From: Welwitschia mirabilis
Lineage: Eukaryota; Gnetophyta; Gnetopsida; Welwitschiales
Length of the DNA: 64,000 nucleotides
Reading direction: 5' to 3'
NCBI GenBank assembly: GCA_051453625.1
Contig: JBOZIK010000001.1
Location: 259,209,038 to 259,273,037 of the forward strand
The notes beneath the pieces are model-generated. The model was not told the DNA's origin and made no database searches. It was given only the letters and a program-made list of their open reading frames with translations. Positions 11,488 through 23,126 of the stretch are shown here, in pieces (position 1 is the first letter of the stretch; every line of letters starts with the position of its first letter). The translations under genes were made by a program, and so were the position numbers.

Positions 11488-12474
11488 TGTTGCATTGCCA
11501 ACTTGCATATATTTGACATGGTATTTTGAGTAGTTTTGTAGAATATTATATAGTTTTACAATAAATTTTTGTGATAATGAAGATCCAAGAGAAAAGATAT
11601 AAAAACGTGTAATCTCCATGATATGTTATAGTTATTAGAACAATTCACAATACTTTCCATTTTTGAGATAGATTTTCTGTAAACATTGAGATTGATGCAT
11701 TAGATGAATACTTGTAAAATCCTATCATTCATCTCATCATCTAGACAATAATATGAATGACAAAATAGTTAAAGCTAATGAGGATGCTGACTATGATCAA
11801 TTTGATAAATGACATGGATTGTTTATGAGATGGCATTATCCCCTATATTATTTAGACAATCAACAAGATAAAATATATTATAACATTCCACTAAAAATTC
11901 ACTTAAATTTTGCCATTTGTTTATGTATTACTTATGCAAACCATTAGGATTATGCCCACACCTGTCTATCTGTCTTGTTATTTGTGTATTTGTTATCAAT
12001 AACTATCAATTCCATCCTTGACTCTATCTAGTCTTCACTTGTACCAAAAACTCCTCCATTAAGATTTGGCTACTTTATAACATAGATATGATTTAACTTT
12101 TAATGTGAATAATCTTTTGAATTTCTTATTTCTGTTATTACTTATTCCTTATAGTTTATGTTATTTATGATCTAGTAATAGTTTCTTGAATGATATAGGT
12201 TGTGAGGGCAATCTTTATTAAGGTTGAACATTGCTATTTTAAGTGAATTGCTATTTTTCTTTTCTAGATTAACTTTATATAAGTGTGTTGCATTGTATTT
12301 TTTCTGTATTACAATTTATTTCTATTGCTAGAATACATAAGTATTTCTTGCTAAAATCAATTCTCTTTATTCTAGCCTAGGCTTTTGATGGATTATGACA
12401 TTTGGATTAACTCCTGTCTATATCAGTATGTTATGTTATGTAAGATATCTATTTTATTTATGAATGACAAGATC
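11488..12474 (+). repeat. 3' LTR of element A, last about 42 bases missing
   Basis: It starts TGTTGCATTGCCAACTTGCA and matches the LTRs of B, C, D and the young copy at 46904. The match to the 5' LTR stops at GATC (12471-12474), about 42 bases before the expected CAACA end, and the sequence switches directly into a copia reverse transcriptase. The junction therefore lost the LTR tip, and no target duplication can be read. Confidence 0.85.
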
Positions 12475-13760
12475 AATAAGAGACCTTTGTATTATGGCAT
12501 CTATGAATCTGCTCTTAGCCTTTGCTTATGTTCAAGAATTCAAACTCTACCAAATGAATGTTAAAAGTTCCTTTTAAATGGAATACTTTAAAGGGAACTA
12601 TATGTTTAGCAATCAAAAGGATTTACAAATTCTCACAAATCTAACTATGTTTACAAACTAAAGAAGGCTCTTTATGATCTCAAGCAAGTACCTAGAGATT
12701 AGTATGAGAAATTATCAAATTATATCTTTAAAAATGAATTCAAAATAGGAACATTTGATATCGTACTATTTATTAAAAGATATGGTAAATATGTTACTAT
12801 TCTACATACATATGTAGATGATATTATTTTTGAAGCCAATAATGAATTATTATGCAAGAAATTTGCTAAGATAATAAAGGATGAATTCAAAATAATTCTC
12901 ATGAAAGAGATGAAAAATTTCTTGGGGCTATAAGTTATGTAATACAAACAAGGTAAATTTATTTCCAGACTAAATATGTTAAAAATTTTTAGTTAAATAT
13001 AGTTTATAAGATCATAAATCCAAGAACATTCCAATGAATAAAAGAATAAAAATAGATAGAAATGATCATGGTAATAAGATTGATCAAAAGTCTTATAGAG
13101 GTATGATTGGTATTTTGTTATATCTTATAACTTATAGATCTAATATTATTTTGAGTGTAGGAATTTGTTCTTATTATTAAAGTAATCCTAGATAATTACA
13201 TTTTATATCTATTAAAGGATTTTTTATTATTTAAAGAATACTACTAATTAAAGCTTCTGGCACTTAAAGGACTCTTACCTTAATCTAGTTGGATATGGTG
13301 ATGTAGATTGGATAGGATCCAAAGATGATAGATGAAGCACAAGTAGAACTTGCTTCTTACTTAAAAAATGTCTAATTTCTTCGAGTAGTAAAAAAAAAAA
13401 AAAAAAAAAAGTCTCTTAACTACTAAGGCCAAATATATTACTACTAGAAGTTGTTGTGCATAGCTACTTTTGATGAAGAAAACATTAAAAGATTTTGGAC
13501 TCTCGTTGAAAAAAAATCTTATCTATTATGACAAAAAAACTTCATCAAATCTCAAAGAACCCAATACATCATTTAAGAATAAAATACATTGAGATTATAC
13601 ATCACTTTCTTAGAGAGTATGTTCAAAACAAGAACATCATAATGCAATATATTAGTATCAATAATCAACTTATTAATGTGTTCGTAAAACTACTAAGTAG
13701 CGAAAGGTTTGTTAAATTATGTAGGAATATGAGGATTGAACCTTACCTAATCAAGTAAGT
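12475..13760 (+). pseudogene. Copia F reverse transcriptase and RNase H, 3' half, broken
   Basis: The segment starts inside a Ty1-copia reverse transcriptase (MNLLLAFAYVQEFKLYQMNV near 12505). It retains YVDDII at 12811-12828 with both catalytic Asp, then MKNFLGL near 12910. RNase H shows YGDVDWIGSKDDR-STSRTCF near 13295-13365, and the pol C terminus reads NNQLINVFVKLLSSERFVKLCRN near 13660-13725, inside an open run at 13528-13758. A run of about 20 A sits near 13390. The motif style is that of the SIRE lineage (compare element H). The 5' half is not in the window: element A is joined directly to it, so A probably inserted into F and a deletion later trimmed the junction. Confidence 0.85.
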
Positions 13761-13879
13761 CATCAGATAATATTATTTAAATTTAAACTTTACTTTATGA
13801 TATCCTATAAGTTGATATCATAGTCAAATGCTAAAAAAATAAAATTTTGTACATGTTACTTTACTTTTTTAAAGTTATA

Positions 13880-14200
13880 CTATTATCTTAATATTAACCA
13901 AAAAAAATTCTAAAGTTTCTAAAGTTTTTAGGTAAAATAACTTCAGTTTTATAGACATCTATCAGAGAGACATCTTAACTTTTATAGATCTTTGTCAGGA
14001 AGACATCTTTAAATTTTCAGACATATTTTAAGGTTAGGTATACCTTTTAATGTTTTGAAATACACATCTTTGATTAGATAGATGTCTTTCTAGTATGTAT
14101 AATGGTTTATAAAATGTTTAATAGTAGACATCTTTCATGAAGAAGACATCTACTATTATCATTTTAGATGTCTTTCAACAAGTAGAAATCTTTCAAGTAC
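13880..14200 (+). repeat. AGACATCT motif array upstream of copia F extra ORF
   Basis: AGACATCT and variants recur about ten times in 320 bases, mixed with the complement AGATGTCT (for example near 13968, 13985, 14010, 14080, 14128, 14145 and 14165). The same array lies at the same place in copia G (22590-23020) and H (36800-37232), always between the end of pol and the extra ORF. Confidence 0.75.
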
Positions 14201-14474
14201 TATTGCAAAAACTAAAAACATGCTTAAATCTAGGATTTTACCACTTTCTAGGCCATCATCTCTTATTTTCAATCCACTACTTAATAGGTATTCCTTTCAA
14301 AGCTCTTTTCAAGATTGATTTTATTAGATTTCTCTATGAAAAATTCTGGGGTTTTGTATACATCTTTATAGCTAGTAGAAACATGTGTTATTTCTCTTAT
14401 GGGTACTTATTTTTAGTGATGTTTTTTTCATTTCAATTAATTTTATTTTAGTTTTCTATATATTTTTTCAAAAA

Positions 14475-15590
14475 ATAATAAGGAGAAAGTCCAATAGTAG
14501 CTCAAGAGGTAAATAACAATCCTCAAAAACACAAAACCCATAATATGAGCCTTAATTTTACCATGAGGTAGCTGCAAAACATTTTATAACATGGATCAGA
14601 AAATCAATAATATTTAAATAGACTCTAAACTTTCAAAAATGTAGGAAAGATCATCTTTTATCATACTTTTCTCATGTTGAATAAGACATGATTGTACAGT
14701 TAAATTAGGATATTTTTACACCTAGTTTTTAAAGAATTTTACATAAACATCCATAAGATTAGTAATAGCACTAAGATGTTTTAGATATAAGGAAGATGTA
14801 CTTCTTTATATCTTACTTCTAGTTTTATAAACTCTACTTGCTATTGATGTTTTAGATCTACTACAGTTATATGTCCATTTATTGAAGAACATTTTTATTT
14901 CATGGTCTGTTAATGTGTTATGGTAATCTATAAGTAATATTTTTTTTGGACACTTTATAAACTTTTATGGAAACATAAAATGTATGGACATGATTTCAGA
15001 TGCCTCTATCTTAAGCTTAATTATGTTCTATTACATTGTTATTAGGGGTAATAGCTATAGTTACTATAACCTCATGAAGACTTTTATTATTTACTCTCTT
15101 CTCACAGGGTTAAAGATTAATGTAGGATTTATTCTATGAATAAATATTATTACACTATTTTGTAAGTTTCTTAATTTGGTTCACCCTTTTTTAATTAGTT
15201 GAATTATCAATAGTACTGGTATTTTAGTCTCAAAGGTGAATCTCATCCATATAAAGAAGCCTCTTATAGAATTTAGTGAGAAAGGACATGTACTAATGCA
15301 ACTTGATAAGGGCACAAGTAGAATATCATTTAAAATACAATTTCAGATATCATACTATATAGCTTCTCATAGTTTATCATCTATTAAGAAGGGCCTAAAA
15401 GTAATAACCAATATGGTTGGTAAGATTAAATAAAATTTATTAAGGGTAAAAAGTAAAGATTCATCACTAGTAAAGAAGAAGAACTTACAATCAGTTTAAA
15501 ACTCATGAAGGCTCATACTTAGATAGATTTAGATGAATAATTAGAGAGTTAGGCACTTCCAACTCCATAGGTCATAGGTGGATACCTTCT
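14475..15590 (+). pseudogene. Extra (env-position) ORF of copia F, broken, start codon lost
   Basis: By alignment with G the protein starts at 14475, where ATG has become ATA, followed by RRKSNSSSRGK. KEFYINIHKISNSTKMF near 14735 matches REFYVNIHEIDDSTRMF of G. LSLIMFYYIVIRG near 15010 matches LNLLMLYNILVRSG. An open run at 15236-15433 (VNLIHIKKPLIEFSEKGHV) matches VNFICLKKTLEEFSEK of G. Two independently decayed copies with the same protein-level similarity indicate a once-functional gene. Some SIRE-lineage copia elements carry an extra or env-like ORF here. The product's role is unknown, and I see no clear signal peptide or fusion peptide. Confidence 0.65.
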
Positions 15591-18414
15591 TTACCACCAC
15601 AAATTCATGGAATGCTATATCTTGGAACTATTACTTGAATGTATATCCACTTATATTTGATGACCTATTTCACTAATGAAGAAGTATCTAGCTTGATATA
15701 TGCTTAACAGGATTGGATGTTCATTTGGTAAAATATTTTCCTTTAATGTAACCTTTTTTCTATTCATATAATGGACTTGTAAGTGTAAAGCAACTGAACA
15801 ATAAATAAAACATCCAAGTTCATGTATATCAAAAACTAGATTAAATCTTATTATATATGTGTTTAATGTTTTAATAAAATATTTTTATGATGAAAAATTA
15901 TTTCTAATTAATTTTTTTAATTAATTAATGATGATATTTTCTATTTTATTATTTCAGTATAGTAAACCTCCTATTTCAGTATGAAATTTAAAGTCTTGAT
16001 TGACAGAATCATGAGTAATGCACTTTAATGATTTATACTAGATTTATAAAGCTAGGTATGGTTTCGCATTTAATTATTTGATTATTTTTTAATTTTGTAT
16101 AATTCTAGGATAATATAGATAAATATGAAGAATATTAAAAGAAGGAAAAAAATGAATGGAAACTTATCATAGATGTTAAAGGTACCTCTTATGATATAAT
16201 TCTTGTTTAATTTCTAGAGCCATTAAGTTTCTCAAATCCTAAATTCCTAGCTTTTATGTCAAAAATAACTTAGCATTATTTTATAACAAGTAATAAATAA
16301 TACATTGATTATGTATTAAATAGAAAGAAAACCATTTCTTGTGAATATCTATTTAAAATTACTTAGTCTTATCTAGGTCTATTATTAAAATTGTATACCC
16401 ATCATCTCATGTTATGAATTTCTATTCTTTTGTTTTGTGCCACATATCTATTATTCATAGTAAAAAATGTTTTAACATATATCATTTTTCATACACTAAA
16501 ATAGGTAAGAGAAATGACTTAAAATCTCCTTCTTCCCATTGTTATTATAAAGGACATTAATGCTACTAAGTCTTTTCATATTAATGGATCAAATGAAAAT
16601 CCCATAAATTACATCATTGATAGATATATCACATATTTGCAAGTCATAATTAACTATATATTAAGTAACTACAACTTAGGTTGGATTGTTTAAATCATAA
16701 AATCATCTTCAATAGAAAGCTAGAATATGCTTCTTTCATGTTATATATAATGTTTTCTTTCATATCATATGTAACACTTTTTAACTAATGTAACATGTGT
16801 GTTTTTCTTTAAGTATATTATGGTGTAATATTTCTAACTTTTTAACTAAATTTAAACATTGGAAACAATGCATAAATTTGTTAAGAAGTGTAATTAGTAA
16901 TGTATTTAAAAAAATTACATTTAAAATCATGAAAATTATATGGAAATTTACATTTTTACTTTATCTAGAAAATTCTAAAACTTGGAAACATTGGTTAAGG
17001 GAATGATAATTTTTCATGATAAACTCAAATGCTAACTTTGCAATTGAAATTACTCTAGCCATGTTTCTCTAATATATCACTATAAACCATGATCTAGTAA
17101 GTGTAAATTAAATTATCAATACGATACAAGGATAAGGTACATAAATTTTCAAATTTTAAAGAGCCTTTATAGCACTTTGATGTAGAATTTTCTAAGGAAT
17201 TAGAAAATGGATAGGTTAAGGATGCATTTACAATTTAGATCCCTTAATTTTAATAAATAAAAATATTTTTAGCTTTCTATGTATCATATTAGTAATTGAT
17301 GTATCACTAATCATGCTAACATATTAATTATTAAAATTATCATTAAGAATGACTAATTTGTATTATTTTATTATAAAATAACCTAGGCTACTTAGATTTC
17401 ATAAAAGCTAATTTAGCTGAGGATATTAACCATCACATTAAAACTATGAAATTTCTAATTTTATGAAGTCAAGTGGGTTTTTTGTATTAAGATAGCTTAA
17501 AAAATACTAAGGCAATTAATCTACCTTATAGGTTAGTATTAAACTAGTTTATGATGATTAAAGAACTACATATCCATGTCTTGCCCAAGGATATCTATTA
17601 CTATCCATCTATGAAATAATAAGAAAATATTAATGGATAGCTTCAACTCTAAGGAGAGATCTAAAATCACATCTAACTTGAAGGGTTAAGCATCATTCAT
17701 TCTTTATTTATCTTTCATTTATGATTGATACCAGAGCTTGAAGTTTGACTTCATCAAAGTGTTATTTATCATCATCCATTAGGAATTTACTATTTGTAGA
17801 ATTATAATGGTTATGATAAGGGATAATCTCATCATTAGGTTTTAAGCCTTTTTTCTTCCTCCTTTTCTATGAAGAAATAATTGTTTCATTTGGCATCTAT
17901 TATGTTAAATATTAGATTTATACTCTAATTTGGTATTCTCTATAATGGTTGCATTGTTAATAAATACACTTTATTCTTTGATTAAATTTTCTTTACTTTT
18001 CATCTCTAATTTAATTAAGATTAATGGTTATGTAATAGTATCTTTTGTATTTTCTTTTACACTTATAAAATTAAGCCTTTAATACTTTATAGGGTTTAGA
18101 TAATTAATACTTTTGTAATGATATATCTAATAACATCCTAGTGTTATTCATATATCTTATGAAAGAAATAGTATTCCTTACTTCTACTTCCTTTCCATTT
18201 AGAATCTACATAAGAATAATTTATTTCTTATCTAGGAAAACAACTTTTACTCAATTGAATATTTCTAACTTAACTAAGGTTTTAATGATGAATTAACTTA
18301 TGAAAAGTTATTCTAGATTTCCAAGAATAAATATTAATTCATTAGTTAATTACTTTCTGAATCCTCTTTATATTCAACATCAATCTATAAAACAAACAAG
18401 GGTTCTTAAAAATA
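15591..18414. other. Unrecognised AT-rich stretch, no supported gene
   Basis: After the extra ORF of F the similarity to G stops near 15590. No LTR, polypurine tract, or coding similarity that I trust follows until the partial LTR at 18415. Open runs such as 16797-17006 are Phe/Ile/Lys-rich and no longer than chance allows at this composition. An isolated KWVF-like string near 17470 is not followed by reverse-transcriptase sequence. Confidence 0.6.
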
Positions 18415-18948
18415 TTTTAAGATTTTTTTTATTTATTTGTTGAAACTCAAATTATTGGACTATCATATTCTTTAATATTTTTGTATACTTTATTTCTTTT
18501 TATCAAATCTAAGGATTCCTTTTTAGGATTCCATTTTATAAGGTAACTCTTGTATAGGTGTACTTTATAACTACTTTTGAGCATGTTGTGTTATTGTACT
18601 AATTATTTTTTCCTAAGGGGAAGAAAGTGCTACCTTATGAGGAGCATCTCACATGTGATTATGCTTATATGCACATTTTTTATATTGTATGATAGGAAGA
18701 AGGTGTTTAGCTTTGAGGAGATTCTTATATTGAATGTAAGATTGGTAATTCTTCAAAACCACAATTCTTTATAGGTTCAAAATATTAAGAGGTATGAGAG
18801 GTAGCTACACTCTATGGTGAACTTATCCAGGTTAGGAAATTACATCATCTTAGTAAGGTGTTTATTATATAGTTTTTAAATTTTTTTTAATGAAATTATT
18901 TTTTGATAGGCCTCATTCATACCTTTTCTCTATGTTTAATGATTCTTA
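18415..18948 (+). repeat. Truncated 5' LTR of copia G
   Basis: Matches 26315-26742 and 31490-32036, for example ACTATCATATTCTTTAAT and AGGATCCC-like segments. It lacks the AGACATCT-bearing first part that both full LTRs have. Confidence 0.8.
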
Positions 18949-18950
18949 AG

Positions 18951-18962
18951 TGGTATTAGTGC
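18951..18962 (+). other. Primer binding site of copia G (initiator tRNA-Met type)
   Basis: TGGTATTAGTGC aligns to TGGTATCAGAGC, the usual site for initiator tRNA-Met in plant copia elements. H has TGGTATTAGAAT in the same position. Confidence 0.75.
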
Positions 18963-19000
18963 AAGTACTTATGAAAAGGATTAATTTTCTTAAGTGAAGT

Positions 19001-20480
19001 ATGAAAGGGGTTCCATCTGTTAGATCTCCAGTTTTTAATGGAACTAATTATGCCTACTAAAAGATGAGGATGTGGATGTACTTAGTTTCAAGTTTGGAAA
19101 AGTATAGAATAAGGATATGCAGAACCTATAGAAACCATAATAGATGTTATAGAAAATACCATCACATAAATTGATGTAAGAAAATATTAAAAGGATAATG
19201 AAAAGGAAGACTTCATGTATAACTTAAAAGTAAAAATTCTCTCTATTTACCACTTATAATGGAGTTCAAAAAATTAGCTATATGTAAAATGGCATAAAAT
19301 ATATGGAACATTCTAGTAGAAACATATGAAGGAACTTCTGTTATCAAGAAACCAAATCTTCTTATATGGATGGACCAGTTTAAAAATATTAAAATAAATA
19401 ATGATAAGAGAATTCAAGAGTATGTTACAAGAGTCTCCAATATTCTGAATGCTATATAAGACATTAATGAAAATCTTCCGTAAACCTAGATGATATAAAA
19501 GATTGTTAGATCTTTAACTCTAAAATACAAGCCTAAGAAAATAACCATGGAATAATCAAGATATTTCAACTCCATGAAGATTGAAGAACTACAAAGTGCT
19601 ATAACAACCTATGAAATAAATATAATTCAATATGGTGTCTTAAAAGAGAAGCTTATTACTCTTAAGTATAGTAAATACATAAGACAAAGTTCCAAAGAAA
19701 AAACAAATGAAGAATCAAGAGAAGATGACTCTAAAGAAGATGTGGATGAAGAACTCACTCTCATCATAAGACAAGTTAAAATACTACTCTCACATAACTA
19801 CCAAAAAAAGAAAAATGATAAAAAATCATTTGGATTTTAAGTTAGAAATATTTTTAAAGGTAATACTTCTAGTAACACTTTTGGTAATGCTTCATTTTCT
19901 TTCAAATCTTATATTTCCAAGCTATAATGTTGGGTATGTAAAGGATGAGGACACATAACCTTGAAATACCCTACTTCTAACAAAATGCAAGAAAAACCAA
20001 AAAATAAAAAGCCAAAGAAAAGATGATATTTCCTCATATTATGGGATGATGATGAAGATGCAACTAACATAGAACATTTAATAATGAAGAAGCTCCTCCT
20101 TCCTACATAACAATCGTATACATCCAAGAGGAAAGTGATAAGAGAAAAGAAGAGTCTAAGTCATAGAGTGAAGATGAAATAAATGTGGATCTTCAAGAAA
20201 GATATGGTTTAATTTCTAAAGAATTTATTAAATTAAATTACAGAAGCTATGTGCTAAAATGAAAAAAATTACTTCATTCATGTAAATTAGCTTATAAACA
20301 AAAAAATAATTCTTGTAATAAATTATCATGTGAAAACTTAGCTCTTAAAGCTAATATTAGTAGACTAACATGTAAACTAAAAAGTGTAATATAGGAATTC
20401 TTGAACTCAAAGGAAATCAATGAAAATTTTACCTAATAAAAGGAGACATTCAATATTATACTTGAGCAATGTAGAAGTTT
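19001..20480 (+). pseudogene. Gag of copia G, broken
   Basis: The start is ATG 19001 (MKGVPSVRSPVFNGTNYAY), matched in H at 32088 and I at 44690. The UBN2-type capsid region shows ETYEGTSVIKKPN near 19320, RIQEYVTRVSNILNA near 19410 and MKIEELQSAITTYEINI at 19574, where 88 codons are open. A CCHC zinc knuckle lies at 19928-19969 (CWVCKG-GHITLKY), with the last Cys changed to Tyr by TGC to TAC. An acidic and Lys-rich tail follows. About a dozen stops interrupt it, mostly TAA or TAG. Confidence 0.87.
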
Positions 20481-20639
20481 AAATGACAAAAGTGGTTTGG
20501 ATCATAATGAAGCCTCCACTAGCATTACAAACTCTTTATTTAACAAATGGAATTACAAATCAAGGTATGAGCATTTAGTATATAAAAATATTATTATCTA
20601 CTATTACTACTTAAAAGAGGTCATTATCAATTTAATTTC

Positions 20640-22230
20640 TTAATGAAATTTAAAAATGAATATTACACTAATAATTCCAAGTGTATTAAAAGTATAGTAC
20701 AATGTTTTATGCAAGGAAAACCAAAGAAAGTAAGGATTCCAAAAACAAAACCAGTGCTTTCAGCACAAATTTCACCAAGAGTAGTAAAGGAACATACCTA
20801 GTATGTTGATAGTGAATGTCCAAGACCAATGACTAGAGATAAATCTAGATTTACAACCTTGGTAAATTACAACAAATAGGTGATAACCTTTAGAGATAAT
20901 ATAAAAGAACTCATCAAAGATATTGGAATCATTAGAAGAGGTAATATACTAGAGGTAAAAAATGTGTTCTTTTTCATATAAATTTTTTTGTTACTTTTAC
21001 AAATGATGATTATGTTATTAATGAATAAAATTAAATAAAAGTCATATTTGTTGGTATAAGAAAGTTAATTGTTTATATCGCTACTCTACAAGATATTTCT
21101 AACAAGGGAACCAAGTTTTTATCAAATACAATAGGTGAAATAATGCTATGGCATAGGAATCTTAAACATGTAAAAAAATACTTTTTCAAAATCTTATCCA
21201 TAAAATAAATGATAAGAGGACTTTATAAGTTAAAAATCATTGATAATCAAGTTTATGAAGCACGGTAAAATAGGAAGAAGATAAGGGTAAGATTTAGTAA
21301 GGAAAATTCTATCACAACTAAATGCCCTTTATATCTTTTACATCTTAACATTGTTGGTCCTTCTTTTATAAAAAGTCTTGATATGAAAAGTTACTATTTA
21401 ACTCTTATTATTGATTACTCTTATTTTACATGGGTAGCTTCCTTGCATATAAGGATGAGCCTTTTAATGTTTTCTTTAAATTGTGTATTAGGCTATAGAA
21501 TTAAAAAGAGTACAAGATCAAGATGACAAAAAGTATCGATGATATAAAAATGCTAGGTTCAAAGTTTTTGTGAATAATTTCATATTACACATTAATTTTA
21601 TGCACCAAGAACTCCCCAATAAAATGGAGTGATAAAATAAATAATAGAGTACTAAATAAAATAGCTAAAATAATGATGCATGATTAATAGTTTCCTTATC
21701 ATTTTTAGATAGAAGCCATTAACACAACATGCTACATTTCAAATGGAGTTCTGGTAAGATGTTTTAATTCTAAAACTTCATGTGAATTGTGGTCCAATTA
21801 GAAAAAATTCATACGTTACTTTCACATATTTGGACTAAAGTATTTTACTTTAAAGGAAAAAGATAAGTTGAGGAAACTTAATTTGAAAGTTCATGATGAT
21901 ATTTTTATAAGATATTCCATGGTCAGTAAATCCTACTGAGTATTTAATAATAGAACTTTTTTAGTAGAGGAAACTACAAATGTTAAAGTAAATATATTAA
22001 TTCAACTTTTATGTGTGTACAAGATGATTATATTCCTATTTAGATTAATCATTTATCTAGACAAGTTTAAGTTCAATCAAATAGCAAAGAGGAAACAGAA
22101 TAAGATATAAATAAAGAAAATCCTTTAAAAATGATTAGACTAAAAATAAGTCATTCTACAAGAAATATAATATGTAGTATGTATTATGGTATTCAAAGTC
22201 TAAGCCATACGAAGAAATTCTATGAACTTG
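20640..22230 (+). pseudogene. Protease, pre-integrase and integrase of copia G, then deletion of reverse transcriptase
   Basis: The protease active site reads YVDSECPR at about 20801, so the invariant Gly after Asp-Ser is Glu. Pre-integrase sequence (ATMLWHRNLKHVKK-like) lies near 21140. In the integrase core LLHLNIVGPS near 21335 has Asn (21347-21349) for the first catalytic Asp. The second is obscured by a small deletion near 21535. The Glu of QNGVIE-type context is Lys (21635-21637). After the post-integrase region, near 22230, the sequence jumps to the last 45 codons of RNase H, so the whole reverse transcriptase is absent. Element H keeps it. Confidence 0.8.
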
Positions 22231-22249
22231 CTATGAACATCTCAAAAAA

Positions 22250-22395
22250 TTAAATACAGCATGATCAGAATAATAACATCATAATCTAATAAATTAGTAC
22301 TAATGATCAACTTGTCAATGTCTTCATAAAACCTCCACGTAGTGAAACATTTGTAAAACTATGTAGGAACTCAGGGATTAGCCTTGTTTAATTAG
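22250..22395 (+). pseudogene. C-terminal end of copia G RNase H
   Basis: The end motif STNDQLVNVFIKPPRSETF, then VKLCRNSGI near 22300-22385, matches F at 13665 and H at 36530. It is all that remains of the RT-RNase H part of this copy. Confidence 0.82.
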
Positions 22396-22589
22396 GAAAA
22401 TTATTAGGGAATATCATTTAGATCTTAACTCCACTATATGTTATTCTATAAGTTTAGATTATAATTAGATGTTGACAAAGTTTGACTTAGTACATGTTAC
22501 TTTACTTTTATGAAGTAATATTATTATTTTGAGATTAGTTATAGAATATTTTAAATTTTCTATCTTTTTCAAGGTACATGTTTTTAGGT

Positions 22590-23020
22590 GTGTAGACATC
22601 TATCAAAGAGATATCTTTAAACTTTTAAATATCTTTCAAGTAGACATCTTTAAAGTTTCATGTATCTTTGAAGGTTAGGTATGTTTTTTTAATATTTTCA
22701 AGATAGACATATTCAAATGGATAGATGTCTTTATAGTATGGAAAATGACTTATAAAATTTTTAATAGTAGACATATTTCATGAAGTAGATATTTAATTTT
22801 TATGTTTTAGATGTTTTTTAGTAGGTAGACATCTATTAAGTACAATAGCTGAAAGAAAAATGTATTAAATACATAGGGTTTTAATACTTTTTAATCACAA
22901 AAGGCACTACCATATATCATTTTTAATCCTTTACTCAAAAGATGTTTCTCTCAAAGCATTTCTTAGGGCTATTTTTCTTAGATTTCTCTACAAAGACATC
23001 TTTGTTTTAGTAGACATCTT
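22590..23020 (+). repeat. AGACATCT motif array upstream of copia G extra ORF
   Basis: The motif and its complement recur through about 430 bases, for example near 22595, 22640, 22720, 22765, 22825, 22993 and 23015. The array ends about 105 bases before ATG 23127 of the extra ORF. It parallels the arrays in F and H and the motif in the LTRs. Confidence 0.78.
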
Positions 23021-23126
23021 TACAACAAGCAGAAACAGGTCTTACTTTTTTCTCAAGTGCTCATTTTTCATTATTTTTTTACATTTTAGTTGATTTGTCT
23101 TTAGATTTACATACATTTTTTGAAAA

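Larger units (their letters stand above)
1..12474 (+). mobile_element. Element A: degenerate Ty3-gypsy (Athila/Tat-like) retrotransposon, 5' end outside window
   Basis: The order is 5' LTR end, tRNA-Asp-like primer site, gag, protease, reverse transcriptase, RNase H, integrase, a long spacer, an extra ORF, polypurine tract and 3' LTR. The first 250 bases match the end of the LTR at 11488-12474. The closest relative in the window is element B (47764-60317), which is collinear with it through the spacer and extra ORF. Every domain is broken by stops and indels. Two N gaps and an internal duplication of the protease region disturb the middle, so 4685-6147 may join two copies. The Athila/Tat assignment is inferred from the primer site, the extra ORF and the pol motifs. 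Confidence 0.88.

Noticed and set aside
13880-14200. AGACATCT arrays as CRISPR-like repeats
   Set aside because: Spacing is irregular, both orientations are mixed, and the host is a plant. They belong to the copia family's own non-coding regions.
14137-14451. Open run of 104 codons next to the copia F motif array
   Set aside because: It lies in the array and leader. The frame is not conserved in G or H, whereas the extra ORF downstream is.
17460-17520. KWVF-like string suggesting another copia reverse transcriptase
   Set aside because: The following residues do not continue into the reverse-transcriptase pattern in any frame.
17720-17745. TGATACCAGAGC as a primer binding site
   Set aside because: It resembles TGGTATCAGAGC only by letter content. 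No LTR end precedes it and no gag follows.
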